Of a stretch of 32,501 bases of DNA, positions 24,965 through 32,501 are shown piece after piece (the stretch's first letter is position 1; every line of letters begins with the position of its first letter). Made by a program: the position numbers and the translations under genes. The notes under the pieces were generated by a model, which searched no databases, had not been told where the DNA came from, and saw nothing but the letters and a program-made list of their open reading frames with translations. Origin of the DNA: Deltaproteobacteria bacterium (lineage in GTDB: Bacteria; Desulfobacterota; Dissulfuribacteria; Dissulfuribacterales; Dissulfuribacteraceae); the NCBI GenBank assembly GCA_026994795.1, contig JALWQB010000005.1, positions 1 to 32,501 on the forward strand, given 5' to 3'.

Positions 24965-25092
24965 ACCCTTTATAATGCCTCTGCCTCTTATATATCATTA
25001 TATAATTCTATCCTCTTTACCCTGTCTTATACTGTAAGCAATCTATTAGCAATAATTATGGAAACAAAGAATTTTTTCTCCATTGTTTTTTG

Positions 25093-25251
25093 CTAATCAG
25101 CAGGATAAAAATTCTCTTTTTCTGCCCCGCACACAGGACATACCCAGTCTTCTGGAAGGTCTTCAAAAGAGGTCCCCGGCTCTATCCCATGCTCAATATC
25201 GCCTTCTTCAGGGTCATAAACATAACCACAAGGACATTCCATCTTTTGCAT
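25093..25251 (-). CDS. rubredoxin with CxC first knuckle
   Basis: A 52-residue rubredoxin, a small one-iron electron carrier of anaerobes and microaerophiles. After [18 protein letters not shown] come [24 protein letters not shown] and a short tail. The second iron knuckle is the usual CPVCG (C38, C41). The first is C6-P-C8-G, one residue shorter than the usual C-x2-C-G. The start ATG has GGAGGG 6 nt upstream. It lies between the hemerythrin-chemoreceptor gene and thiF, all on the minus strand. Rubredoxins commonly pass electrons to oxygen- or superoxide-reducing enzymes, none of which are in the window. Confidence 0.93.
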   Translation of the reverse strand: MQKMECPCGYVYDPEEGDIEHGIEPGTSFEDLPEDWVCPVCGAEKENFYPAD

Positions 25252-25318
25252 ATTTTTCCCTCCTTTAAGCTATTTTTTATCTGTTTTATATTATTAAGTT
25301 ATATAAATTACTTTATGT

Positions 25319-27691
25319 TTATCTCAATCCCTTTTCATTTAAAAATTTGCTATATTTTTTATCAGTTATACATATATGATTTGAAAGCCAGTCCCTTAAA
25401 AACTTTAAAAGCTCTATTGAGACTGTTGTCTTGCCAGAATCAAAGGCATCTTTAAAATCAAGTACCTTTTTCGCAAGGTCTTGATGTATCTTTATGTGAG
25501 CATCCTTTTCAGGATAATCATATTCTTTAAAATATTTTTCCTCTGTCCCAAAGTGATATACCGTATATTCAATAAGCTCATTCAATATATTAGATATTAC
25601 AGATTTGCTCTTCCCTGTTGAAAATGCACTATGAAGGGTATTTACCATATTGATAAGTTTTTTGTGCTGTTCATCTATCTCCTTAATATTTACTGAGAAT
25701 TGAGGACCCCACTGAAGGAATTGAGAAGATGAAGACGATTGAGTAGCTTTTGCTCTATCTGCAAATTTTTCTTTGCCCATTATAGAAACTGTCTTTCCCC
25801 TTAACATTCCATCCCATTCAAAAAGTAATCCTATGACATTATTAAAGTATGGCGCTATATTTTCATTAAAATAGGATATTACCTCTTCTCTTGACCTTCC
25901 CTGAGATATGAGGGATTGAAGCTCAACCACATTTTTGTGCATTGTATTATGCTCTGGAATAAGCTTTGCCATAATTCCCTTTATAGCTGGTTCAGTTGGG
26001 GTATAACTGGATAAAAATTTCCCCAGTCCACACTTAGAGGGGTCAGTTACTACCTCAGGCGGCACCATTGATATTATACCTGCAATAACCTTCTGTCTCC
26101 ACTGAAGGTGTTGAAATAATGCCATATTTACCTTGAGGGCCTCAGGCAAGTATTTCATAAGCCTCTTGCTAAGCTCTGTATCAACTACAAACTGGGCAGC
26201 AAGGATGTTGGACTCTTCCTTAAACAGCTCCATACCCTTTTCACATACCTTAAGCTCACTGTTCATGTCAGTAAGCTCATGGATATCTTCCGTAAGGATA
26301 GACGCATTTTCTTCAAGCCCCGTTACCAGCCCGCTTACATGTGATACATTTTCTGTAATCTCTGATATAGTAGCGGTCTGCTCTTCTGTAGCGCTGGCTA
26401 TTGTATTGGCAAGGTCAGTTACCGCCTCAATAGAACTTGCGATAGTAGAAACGGATTTTACCGCGCTTTTGGTATTTGCCTGTATCTCTGTAACCATCTG
26501 GGTTATCTCTTCTGTCGCCTGAGATGTCTGCTTTGCCAGTTCTTTCACCTCATTCGCCACTACCGCAAAGCCCTTTCCAGCCTCGCCTGCCCTTGCAGCC
26601 TCAATAGTCGCATTTAATGCAAGAAGATTGGTCTGCTCTGCAATAGCGCTTATTACCTGAATTACGCTCCCTATCTTTTCTGAACTCTCATTAAGCCCCT
26701 CAATAACCTCATTGGCCTGAAACGCTAATGACCGCGCATCATCTGCCTGTTGAGCGGCCTCCTGCACATGCTGAGCTATTTCATTTGCCGCTATTGAGAG
26801 GTCTTGCATTGCCTTTGTAACGGATTCAATATTTTGGCTTGATTCTGTAGAGGCATTTGAAAGGTCGCTTGATACTGAGCTTACCTTATCTGTAAATCCT
26901 CCAATATTGAAAACAGCCTTTGACAATGCCTCTTTTACATTATCAATGAGCTCATCTTGAGAGCTTATGGAGGAAATCATATTTATTATGCCTGCGCTAA
27001 AATAATTATATACCTCTATAAGATGTCTTACCTCGCTTGGCCCGTATGGGGTGAGAGAATGCGTAAAACTGCCTGATGACGCCTCTCCTAAAATATCCAT
27101 GACCGATTTTAACGGCTTCATAACAAATCTTGAATTAAAAAAGGTAACAAACATTATAAAAAATACGCCTCCAATAAGCAAAGTAAATAAAAAAACATGG
27201 TAAACGGAAGAATAGTTTTCATATACGTTATGGAGTTTCTTAGAAAGGGCTTCTATCTCAGCCTTTAACATTATAGTCTGAGATGATATTTTATCGGCTG
27301 TTTCATTAGAATAATTTTGAATAAGATCGTCTATATCATCTAAAAGGGCTCTTTCTAATCTTAAAATCTTATCAAATGATAATTTTCCAGAAATATCCCT
27401 TAAAAATTGGTCTATATCAGATTTTATCTTATAAAGTTCATCATTAACTTTATTAGTTTCCCCTTTACTTTCCATCAGTTCTATCTTTTCAATCTTTCCT
27501 TCAAGAGCGGTGAGCATAATAATATTTTTTGTTAGTATCTCTTTTTGATTGAAAATATCTTCCGTCTTCTCTTGATAATAAAGGGCGCTTATTATTGCAA
27601 TCAATGTAGCCGCGAACATAACCGCAACTATCCCAGGTATTGCTATCTTTAAAGAATAGACCTTCCTTATTATTTCTCTTATTATCTTCAT
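25319..27691 (-). CDS. chemoreceptor with CZB and C-terminal hemerythrin domains
   Basis: A 790-residue methyl-accepting chemotaxis protein. TM1 covers about residues 15-38 and TM2 about 164-186, enclosing a helical four-helix-type periplasmic sensor. HAMP (about 187-240) and the signalling domain follow, with the hairpin [23 protein letters not shown] (352-374). A CZB zinc domain has likely ligands H528, C554 (KCGLGKFL), H581 and H585. After a Ser-rich linker (650-656) comes a complete bacteriohemerythrin with ligands H676, H713, E717 or E718, H732, H736, H772 and D777. Hemerythrins bind O2 at a di-iron site, so this receptor probably combines metal or oxidant and oxygen sensing for aerotaxis-like behaviour. 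The signalling core is very close to that of the receptor at 6929-8863. Confidence 0.95.
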   Translation of the reverse strand: MKIIREIIRKVYSLKIAIPGIVAVMFAATLIAIISALYYQEKTEDIFNQKEILTKNIIMLTALEGKIEKIELMESKGETNKVNDELYKIKSDIDQFLRDISGKLSFDKILRLERALLDDIDDLIQNYSNETADKISSQTIMLKAEIEALSKKLHNVYENYSSVYHVFLFTLLIGGVFFIMFVTFFNSRFVMKPLKSVMDILGEASSGSFTHSLTPYGPSEVRHLIEVYNYFSAGIINMISSISSQDELIDNVKEALSKAVFNIGGFTDKVSSVSSDLSNASTESSQNIESVTKAMQDLSIAANEIAQHVQEAAQQADDARSLAFQANEVIEGLNESSEKIGSVIQVISAIAEQTNLLALNATIEAARAGEAGKGFAVVANEVKELAKQTSQATEEITQMVTEIQANTKSAVKSVSTIASSIEAVTDLANTIASATEEQTATISEITENVSHVSGLVTGLEENASILTEDIHELTDMNSELKVCEKGMELFKEESNILAAQFVVDTELSKRLMKYLPEALKVNMALFQHLQWRQKVIAGIISMVPPEVVTDPSKCGLGKFLSSYTPTEPAIKGIMAKLIPEHNTMHKNVVELQSLISQGRSREEVISYFNENIAPYFNNVIGLLFEWDGMLRGKTVSIMGKEKFADRAKATQSSSSSQFLQWGPQFSVNIKEIDEQHKKLINMVNTLHSAFSTGKSKSVISNILNELIEYTVYHFGTEEKYFKEYDYPEKDAHIKIHQDLAKKVLDFKDAFDSGKTTVSIELLKFLRDWLSNHICITDKKYSKFLNEKGLR

Positions 27692-27788
27692 TAAGAATAT
27701 AAGCCTCCCCTATTAAAATAAAATCATAATAATTTAGTATAATTATAAAATAATTATCTTAAATAATTATCTTTAAATAAGACAATAC

Positions 27789-27808
27789 TTAATTAGGCGT
27801 CTAATTAA
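27789..27808. promoter_or_regulatory. perfect inverted repeat, possible operator
   Basis: TTAATTAG and CTAATTAA are exact complements separated by GCGT. The site lies in the leader of the hemerythrin chemoreceptor, about 30-50 nt after the predicted transcription start. It could be a repressor site or an RNA hairpin. The regulator is unknown. Confidence 0.45.
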
Positions 27809-27843
27809 TAATCTTACTATACGAATTTGGCCTTGCGGCTCTA

Positions 27844-27872
27844 TTATTACTATTAATATCTCCTTGCGTCAA
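27844..27872 (-). promoter_or_regulatory. probable promoter of the hemerythrin chemoreceptor
   Basis: On the minus strand, TTGACG (27867-27872) and TAATAA (27844-27849) are 17 nt apart. They lie between the aldolase stop and the chemoreceptor start, giving a leader of about 145 nt. Confidence 0.4.
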
Positions 27873-27896
27873 TGTGAAAAAGGAGCCTATATTAAA

Positions 27897-28520
27897 TTAC
27901 GTTATATCAGGAAATTTTAAATCATTTTTAAGAAGATAGGTTAAAATTGTCGTCTTCGCGCAGCTCTCGACCGCTTCAGCAAGGTTAAAGGCAGCTTCAA
28001 GATTTTTACCGCAAGCCACCATGCCATGTCTCATCATTATACATACATTAGGGGGGTCAGGGCATTTAGAGAGGCTATGCCCTACCTCAAGGGCAAGCTC
28101 CTTAGAGCCAGGCGGATAATATGGAATTACCTCAACCCTTCCTATCACATAGGCCGCTTCTATAAGAAGCGCGGGGCCGTCTATGGTGCGCTGAGACAGA
28201 TAAAGGGCATTTGTCCAAGGGGCGTGACTATGAATTATCGCCTTTATATCTGGGCGTCTTTTATATACCTCTATATGAAGCGTAAGCTCTGAAGTAGGCG
28301 TCTTCCCCGAAATATGCCCTGCCCTCCCCCCGTTTAACTTTACCGCTGATATATCTTCACACCTTAGAAACCCCTTGTTATATCCTGTAGGAGTAATCAA
28401 AATCACATCATCATAGGAAATTTTTAGGCTTATATTACCATCAGTTCCTGATATAAGACCTCTATTGTATAATATTTTTCCTATATTACATATTTTCTTT
28501 CTTAATGGCAAATAATTCAT
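27897..28520 (-). CDS. class II aldolase/adducin-family protein (FucA-like)
   Basis: A 207-residue zinc-dependent aldolase of the L-fuculose-1-phosphate aldolase type. Visible features are GLISGTDGNISLK, the phosphate-binding ITPTGYNKG, the catalytic Glu in TSELTLH (E78), zinc ligands H97 and H99 in IIHSHAPWTNAL, and H165 in MRHGMVACG. Relatives act on fuculose-, rhamnulose-, ribulose- and 5-deoxy- or methylthio-pentulose-phosphates, so the substrate is not determined; a role in salvage of SAM by-products is possible. The start is placed at ATG 28520 (MNYLPLRKK), 8 nt after GGAGG. A TTG at 28535 would read through that ribosome-binding site. It is divergent from the porin gene. Confidence 0.88.
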   Translation of the reverse strand: MNYLPLRKKICNIGKILYNRGLISGTDGNISLKISYDDVILITPTGYNKGFLRCEDISAVKLNGGRAGHISGKTPTSELTLHIEVYKRRPDIKAIIHSHAPWTNALYLSQRTIDGPALLIEAAYVIGRVEVIPYYPPGSKELALEVGHSLSKCPDPPNVCIMMRHGMVACGKNLEAAFNLAEAVESCAKTTILTYLLKNDLKFPDIT

Positions 28521-28604
28521 TATATTGTCCTCCAAAAATTTAAATTATATGTGACTTATTGATAAAATTAAAATAAATTTTTTCATTAACTCAATAAAGA
28601 GTTC

Positions 28605-28632
28605 TTGACAGATTGATATTTTTAATTAATCT
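28605..28632 (+). promoter_or_regulatory. possible promoter of the porin gene
   Basis: A perfect -35 TTGACA (28605-28610) is followed 16 nt later by TAATCT (28627-28632). The surrounding DNA is AT-rich, so the -10 assignment is uncertain. Confidence 0.35.
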
Positions 28633-28676
28633 TTTTTTATCATAATTAATAAAAAAATCATAGTGGAGGGATTACT

Positions 28677-30515
28677 ATGAGAAAGTTCTTAATTGGCCTT
28701 TTATTTATTGGTTTGGTGTTTCCTCAAATCGCTGCGGCAGGGGTATATACTCCTTCAACTGAGGAGCTATTAAAAAAGATTGAGCAACTGAGCAAGGAGC
28801 TCAAAAAGGTAAAACATCAGTTGGCTGAGATACGGGCTCAACAGGAAGAACAGGAAGACGTAGCTGATACAGTTGATGATCTGTCAGAGATGGTTGAAAA
28901 GATGGCAGTAGACGGTGTTGGGCGTTTTGATTTTTCAGGAGATTATCGGTTTAGGCTTGACTCTACAAGGGCTCACGTAAAGGGTTATTGGAACGGTATG
29001 GACTTATTTGTCCCTATGCAAACTGCAATGACCGCATTTGCAGGCATGAACGCCGCTACATTAGGCGCAACCTTACAGCCTGCAATGCCAATGCTTCCCC
29101 AAGATTTACAGGCGCAGATGGGCGGCCTTATGGGGATGTGGGACCAAATGAGCGAAAAGGCAAGAATGGCTGCCCTATTTCAGATGATGGGCTCTCTTGA
29201 TAATGAGATGCGCATCAATCTTATGAAGATGGCAGGGGTGAGTGAAGATGCGATAAGGTCGGCTAAATATAAGGGAGAAGATATTGATAATGACCTTCTC
29301 TATACAAATCGTGTCCGTTTTAACATTCAGGTAAAGGCGACTGAAAACATTAAATTTAAGGGACGCTTGGCAATGTATAAGGTGTGGGGCATGGAGACGG
29401 CCAGCGTTACTGCTGTGCCCTTTGGAATGAATGGCTTTGTATGGGACCCCAACATCTCAAGACGTCCCAACGATAATACATTAAGGGTAGAGATGGGATA
29501 TGTAAACTTTGTAAACATATTTGGCCTTCCAATGTGGTTTTCAATAGGAAGAAGGCCAACGGTAGACGGACCGCCTCTTCAGCTCAAATACAATTATGAC
29601 AAGAGATATGCCACCCCTGTAGCGCTTGGAGTTGACTGGACATTTGACGGCCTTACCATAGGATATATGTATAGCAACCCGTGGCCTGGCAAGATCCGTA
29701 TATGTTATGGCAGGGGATATGAATCAGGTTTCGGCGATGCCTATGATATGTTTGGAGGCAACAGGCTTGATGACACTGACTTATACGGCATAAGCTGGGA
29801 TGTAATAAATGATAGAGAGCTTAATATGTTCGCTAACCTCCAGATATTCAGGGCGGCTGATGTTCCGAACTATATGGAATTTTACTCTCTTTTAACAGTA
29901 AATCCTGCTGACTCGGGCGCTGCATTAAAGAGCATGGATTATCTCCAGAGCGGTATGTTTGATGGCTATCAGGTAGGGGATATATACCATGCAAGCGGCG
30001 TATTTATGCATTCATTTAAAGGAATTGACTATTTTGTAAGCGCAGGATTGAGCAGGACAGAATCAAACTTTGTCGACCCTACCGGCCTCTTCCCGGGTCT
30101 TTTAAACGGGCCAGGGGAGAGGAAAAATCACTGGGGCTGGGCAGCCTATGCTGGCGTCCGCATACCTTTAGAAGAGCTTAACAGCAAACTGGGATTAGAA
30201 TATAATCATGGCTCCCGTTACTGGATCAACTTCACCCCTGCCTCTGATGACTTATACCTATCAAAACTTGCTACAAGGGGAGATGTGGCGGAAGTTTACT
30301 GGATATGGGATATCCCAGATACACCCCTTAGCAAATATGGAAAGGCATTTATGAGGTTCGGCTATCAATATTACTGGATTGATTATACTGGCAGCGGAAA
30401 CTGGATGGGCAAGCCTGTTGATATGGACGACCTTGATAATATGCTAAATGCGCAGCAATTTGCCCCTATTGACAGGATGGATAACTTCTATATGACATTT
30501 GAAGTCTATTTCTAA
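28677..30515 (+). CDS. outer-membrane beta-barrel protein, DUF3373-type porin
   Basis: A 612-residue exported protein. A signal peptide spans residues 1-21 (MRKFLIGLLF...AAA). A coiled coil (about 25-78) probably lies in the periplasm or against peptidoglycan. The barrel begins at GRFDFSGDYRFRLDS and continues with alternating strands such as NRVRFNIQVKATENIKFKGRLAMYKVWG and LRVEMGYVNFVNIFGLPMWFSIGRRP, ending with Phe (MTFEVYF) as needed for barrel assembly. This layout matches DUF3373 proteins of unknown substrate. Residues 108-185 are an unusual Met-rich insert (16 Met in 78 residues). Ribosome-binding site GGAGGG and a downstream terminator mark it as a single-gene transcript. Confidence 0.88.
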   Translation: MRKFLIGLLFIGLVFPQIAAAGVYTPSTEELLKKIEQLSKELKKVKHQLAEIRAQQEEQEDVADTVDDLSEMVEKMAVDGVGRFDFSGDYRFRLDSTRAHVKGYWNGMDLFVPMQTAMTAFAGMNAATLGATLQPAMPMLPQDLQAQMGGLMGMWDQMSEKARMAALFQMMGSLDNEMRINLMKMAGVSEDAIRSAKYKGEDIDNDLLYTNRVRFNIQVKATENIKFKGRLAMYKVWGMETASVTAVPFGMNGFVWDPNISRRPNDNTLRVEMGYVNFVNIFGLPMWFSIGRRPTVDGPPLQLKYNYDKRYATPVALGVDWTFDGLTIGYMYSNPWPGKIRICYGRGYESGFGDAYDMFGGNRLDDTDLYGISWDVINDRELNMFANLQIFRAADVPNYMEFYSLLTVNPADSGAALKSMDYLQSGMFDGYQVGDIYHASGVFMHSFKGIDYFVSAGLSRTESNFVDPTGLFPGLLNGPGERKNHWGWAAYAGVRIPLEELNSKLGLEYNHGSRYWINFTPASDDLYLSKLATRGDVAEVYWIWDIPDTPLSKYGKAFMRFGYQYYWIDYTGSGNWMGKPVDMDDLDNMLNAQQFAPIDRMDNFYMTFEVYF

Positions 30516-30548
30516 TCCTGCAATAATTAGATAGACAATAATAATTAC

Positions 30549-30579
30549 AAGGGAGGGGGCTTGACCACCTCCCTTTTTT
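30549..30579 (+). terminator. rho-independent terminator of the porin gene
   Basis: AAGGGAGG (30549-30556) pairs with CCTCCCTT (30568-30575), followed by a run of T residues, 34 nt after the porin stop codon. Confidence 0.88.
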
Positions 30580-30619
30580 ATTTTAAACTTATGCCAACCA
30601 TTGAGGAGGTTAAAATGAA

Positions 30620-30880
30620 ATGCCGATACATGAATTTAAGTGTGATAGCTGTAATTATGAATTTGAGCTTTTGATAATGAGCAAGGAGGAATTAGGCTCT
30701 GTCAGGTGTCCTAAATGCCAGAGCCCTGAATGTAATAAACTTATGAGCGCTACTAACTATGCAATGGGCGACATGACCGGAAGCAAATCATCTTCTGATA
30801 TGAGTGGGAGAAATATAAAACAACATTCCTGTGATACAGGGAGCTGTACAAGTTTTAATTTGCCTGGTTATTCTCAATAA
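30620..30880 (+). CDS. FmdB-family zinc-ribbon protein
   Basis: An 86-residue small protein with an FmdB-like zinc ribbon: MPIHEFKCDSCNYEFE with C8-x2-C11, then C30-P-K-C33, and an extra C38. The family (CxxC_CXXC_SSSS) was first linked to regulation of formamidase genes, but its general role is unknown. The C-terminal third is Ser/Gly-rich with two more cysteines and looks flexible. The GGAGG ribosome-binding site is 10 nt before this ATG; an out-of-frame ATG at 30615 sits at a more usual 5-nt distance and opens a 19-residue overlapping reading frame. Confidence 0.88.
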   Translation: MPIHEFKCDSCNYEFELLIMSKEELGSVRCPKCQSPECNKLMSATNYAMGDMTGSKSSSDMSGRNIKQHSCDTGSCTSFNLPGYSQ

Positions 30881-30942
30881 GATATGCTTATATTATCTAT
30901 TTCCAACAGGATTAATTCATTTAAAATGCTTTTGCCTTTTAT

Positions 30943-31028
30943 GCCCGGGTGGTGGAATTGGTAGACACAAGGGATTTAAAATCCCTTGGGGCAGAGTCCC
31001 CGTGCGAGTTCGACTCTCGCCCCGGGCA
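30943..31028 (+). tRNA. tRNA-Leu (TAA)
   Basis: An 86-nt class II tRNA. The acceptor stem GCCCGGG/CCCGGGC pairs perfectly, with discriminator A at 31028. The anticodon loop TTTAAAA gives anticodon TAA, a long variable arm follows (TTGGGGCAGAGTCCCCGT region), and the T-arm is GCGAGTTCGACTCTCGC. The CCA is not encoded, unlike the tRNA-Ala in this window. Confidence 0.97.
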
Positions 31029-31187
31029 TTAACTTACATCTTCACATCTATATCAAATAGCTTCAATTATCTATAATTATTCATCTTTTTAGATTAAGCA
31101 ATAATCATACCACTACCATTCGTAATCAAAAAATCCTCATTCGTAAACGGTCTTTAAAACGGTAATAAAATCCTTGACGGTTTTTAT
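31029..31187. other. intergenic DNA between tRNA-Leu and the ISL3 remnant
   Basis: No gene is seen. Short repeated words (CATTCGTAA twice, ACGGT three times) are present near 31117-31181. This could be the site the element inserted into. Confidence 0.4.
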
Positions 31188-32377
31188 GGCTCTCGCTATC
31201 TTCTGAGGTTTATATATGCCTCCTCAGAAAAATTTGTGGGTTATATCCGGCACGGGTAGTTTTCCAAGTGAGTGATATAATGCTACTTCTCGATATAAAT
31301 CACTTCTAAATCCATACGATTTTCTGAAGGTCAATTTTGCTTTGTTGTTGAATCCCTCTACTGTGCCTGAGGAATACTCTTTCTTAGCACGAAAATAATT
31401 CAAGATTAACTCTTTATGAGAACGAATCATTTTAACGAATTTATTCATTTGAGGCAGATCATGGTGGTCCATTACCTCTTTTGTCCATTCATCTATAAAA
31501 CAAGACGCTGAAGCAACATCAGGACAATCCCATAAATCATCAAAGGCCTCTTTTGCAAGATAGGCTTTTACTGTTACAAGATTCAACTGTAATAGCTCTT
31601 TGAGCCTGTTTATAGCTTTTTCTTTAAGATTAGATGCCTTTTTAAGAAATATCCACCTTGTATTTTTTAAATAAGCAGGTTGTTTCTCTTCTTTTAAACG
31701 AACCACCTCTTGACGACGAACATCGTCAACAGCCTTATTTAAATGAGCTACGATGTGAAAACGATCAAGGACATGGACTGCTTGACTGAAACGTTCCTTG
31801 ATTACTTCCAAATATGCCTTCCACATATCTGAACATACAAATTCTATCTGCTTACAACGTTTCTCTCCCAGAAAATCACAAAATCGATCCAAAATTGATT
31901 TGGAACGCCCTTTTCCTAACCATAAAAGACGTCTTTGACCTACATCCAACTGATACACAAGAGTCAGGTATTGATGACCCTTCTTGTACTGTATCTCATC
32001 TACTCCTATTGCCTTGATACCATCTAAATTACGATGAGCTAAACCCCAATTGACCACCCAGGTAACTGCTGATGCCACCATATCCCACGAAACATGAAAT
32101 ATACTGGCCACATCCTTCCATGAAAGATATCTTGCCCATTGCCCTAAAAAACAGGCCAGTTGAATAGTCACCGGGCCCTTGCCTGTTGACCAAGGCACTA
32201 ACTCTACTTTCACTCCTTTACAATGAACGCAATTCACACGTCTCATACTATAAAGAAGAACTACCATTATCCCCCATATAGGAGGTAATATGAACTCCCT
32301 GACTGGAAGATGATCGTATGTGCTGCCAGGCTTTTTACAGCACGAACAAATAGGATGGCTGTTCTTCCTGGGAACAA
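31188..32377 (-). mobile_element. ISL3-family insertion sequence, truncated
   Basis: The element holds the ISL3 transposase gene. Its left edge is probably near 31188, where GGCTCTCGCTATC resembles ISL3 terminal repeats, which often begin GGCTCT or GGGTCT. An inverted repeat CTGAGG/CCTCAG (31203-31227) spans the transposase stop. The right end is lost where an IS3-family element begins at about 32378, so the element can no longer move by itself. Confidence 0.7.
31224..32267 (-). CDS. ISL3-family transposase, 5' end lost
   Basis: ISL3 transposases are DDE enzymes. The frame from ATG 32267 codes for 347 residues with GVDEIQYKKGH (first Asp), VCSDMWKAYLEV (second Asp), VLDRFHIVAHLNKAVDDVRR and EYSSGTVEGFNNKAKL (final Glu). 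The same frame stays open upstream to about 32377 and encodes the family's missing N-terminal part, PRKNSHPICSCCKKPGSTYD followed by PVREFILPPIWG, including a zinc-finger pair, but no start codon. Compared with intact relatives about 35 N-terminal residues are gone, replaced by the IS3-family sequence. A protein starting at 32267 would lack half the zinc finger, so it is probably inactive. Confidence 0.85.
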   Translation of the reverse strand: MVVLLYSMRRVNCVHCKGVKVELVPWSTGKGPVTIQLACFLGQWARYLSWKDVASIFHVSWDMVASAVTWVVNWGLAHRNLDGIKAIGVDEIQYKKGHQYLTLVYQLDVGQRRLLWLGKGRSKSILDRFCDFLGEKRCKQIEFVCSDMWKAYLEVIKERFSQAVHVLDRFHIVAHLNKAVDDVRRQEVVRLKEEKQPAYLKNTRWIFLKKASNLKEKAINRLKELLQLNLVTVKAYLAKEAFDDLWDCPDVASASCFIDEWTKEVMDHHDLPQMNKFVKMIRSHKELILNYFRAKKEYSSGTVEGFNNKAKLTFRKSYGFRSDLYREVALYHSLGKLPVPDITHKFF

Positions 32378-32501
32378 TGAGGTGGACCCCAATGTCAAGA
32401 CAAAAAATGAGGTTTTTTAAGGTGGATCATTAACATGCTCATTATTGCAATATTTAAAATAAACTTCTGCAGGAGTTTTATATCCAAGAGCTTCATGAAG
32501 A
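32378..32501 (-). mobile_element. IS3-family insertion sequence, right end (runs off window)
   Basis: The inferred terminal repeat TGAGGTGGACCCCAATGTC starts at 32378 with the TG end typical of IS3 elements. The transposase tail follows inward. The insertion splits the ISL3 transposase gene. Confidence 0.65.
32417..32501 (-). CDS. IS3-family transposase (OrfB), C-terminal tail
   Basis: The last 27 codons are visible: LHEALGYKTPAEVYFKYC, a few more residues, then TAA at 32417-32419. The motif HEALGY-x-TPAEVYF is the usual end of IS3-family OrfB integrase-type transposases. The catalytic region lies outside the window. Confidence 0.8.
   Translation of the reverse strand, partial: LHEALGYKTPAEVYFKYCNNEHVNDPP

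Noticed and set aside
24965-25092. Possible TPP riboswitch upstream of thiF
   Set aside because: The conserved CTGAGA and ACCTGATCTGGATAATGCCAG-type elements are absent on the minus strand, and the gap is short and AT-rich.
28559-28572. FNR-like site between the aldolase and porin genes
   Set aside because: TTGATAAAATTAAA matches only one half of the consensus and lies in AT-rich DNA.
30831-31076. Plus-strand frame running through tRNA-Leu
   Set aside because: It overlaps both the FmdB-like gene and a certain tRNA; not a gene.

Overview
The window reads as chromosomal DNA of a Gram-negative, motile, probably anaerobic or microaerophilic bacterium. Supporting signs are a Kdo transferase (waaA), a beta-barrel outer-membrane protein, two chemoreceptors, rubredoxin, a hemerythrin domain, a perfect FNR-type site, non-mevalonate isoprenoid synthesis (ispG) and an anaerobic-type thiamine cluster (ThiH rather than ThiO). 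The gene complement and the DUF3373-type porin would fit Nitrospirota or Desulfobacterota. That placement is an inference, not something the sequence proves.

Layout. (a) 1-1230 is a decayed accessory segment: the N-terminal part of a HipA-like kinase runs off the left edge, followed by a short tandem-repeat tract and a broken tyrosine-integrase gene lying just 3' of an intact tRNA-Ala(GGC). (b) 1378-10000 is mostly minus strand: ispG, purA, a small cysteine protein translationally coupled to waaA, a PilJ-type chemoreceptor with a CZB zinc domain behind an FNR-type promoter, and a dihydrouridine synthase. One small plus-strand gene of unknown function sits at 2642-3112. (c) 10234-16892 holds recN overlapping a PP-loop tRNA-thiolation-like gene, then convergent mtaB and mnmA, a SAM-hydrolase-family gene and a DciA-like gene. 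(d) 17087-19974 is a plus-strand run: ssb, a serine hydrolase and a polytopic membrane protein. (e) 20007-25251 is minus strand: a UbiA-family prenyltransferase, rfbB, the thiFSGH cluster and a 52-aa rubredoxin. (f) 25319-30880 carries a chemoreceptor fused to CZB and hemerythrin domains, a class II aldolase, a DUF3373-type porin with a methionine-rich insert, and an FmdB-like zinc ribbon. (g) tRNA-Leu(TAA) is followed by an ISL3-family element whose 5' end has been cut by an IS3-family element running off the right edge.

Themes. tRNA modification is concentrated here (dus, PP-loop thiolase-like, mtaB, mnmA). Redox and metal sensing recurs (FNR site, two CZB receptors, hemerythrin, rubredoxin). 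Both window ends sit beside tRNA genes and carry mobile DNA. Short intergenic motifs (a GCCGTGCAGGATTTAGG-like sequence and a GTAGGGGCACGTT palindrome) are scattered between the core genes. I did not find a clearly new multi-gene system. The strongest leads are the FNR-controlled zinc-domain chemoreceptor, the CZB-hemerythrin receptor, the rubredoxin with a CxC knuckle, and the two neighbouring PP-loop enzymes that share one cysteine layout.
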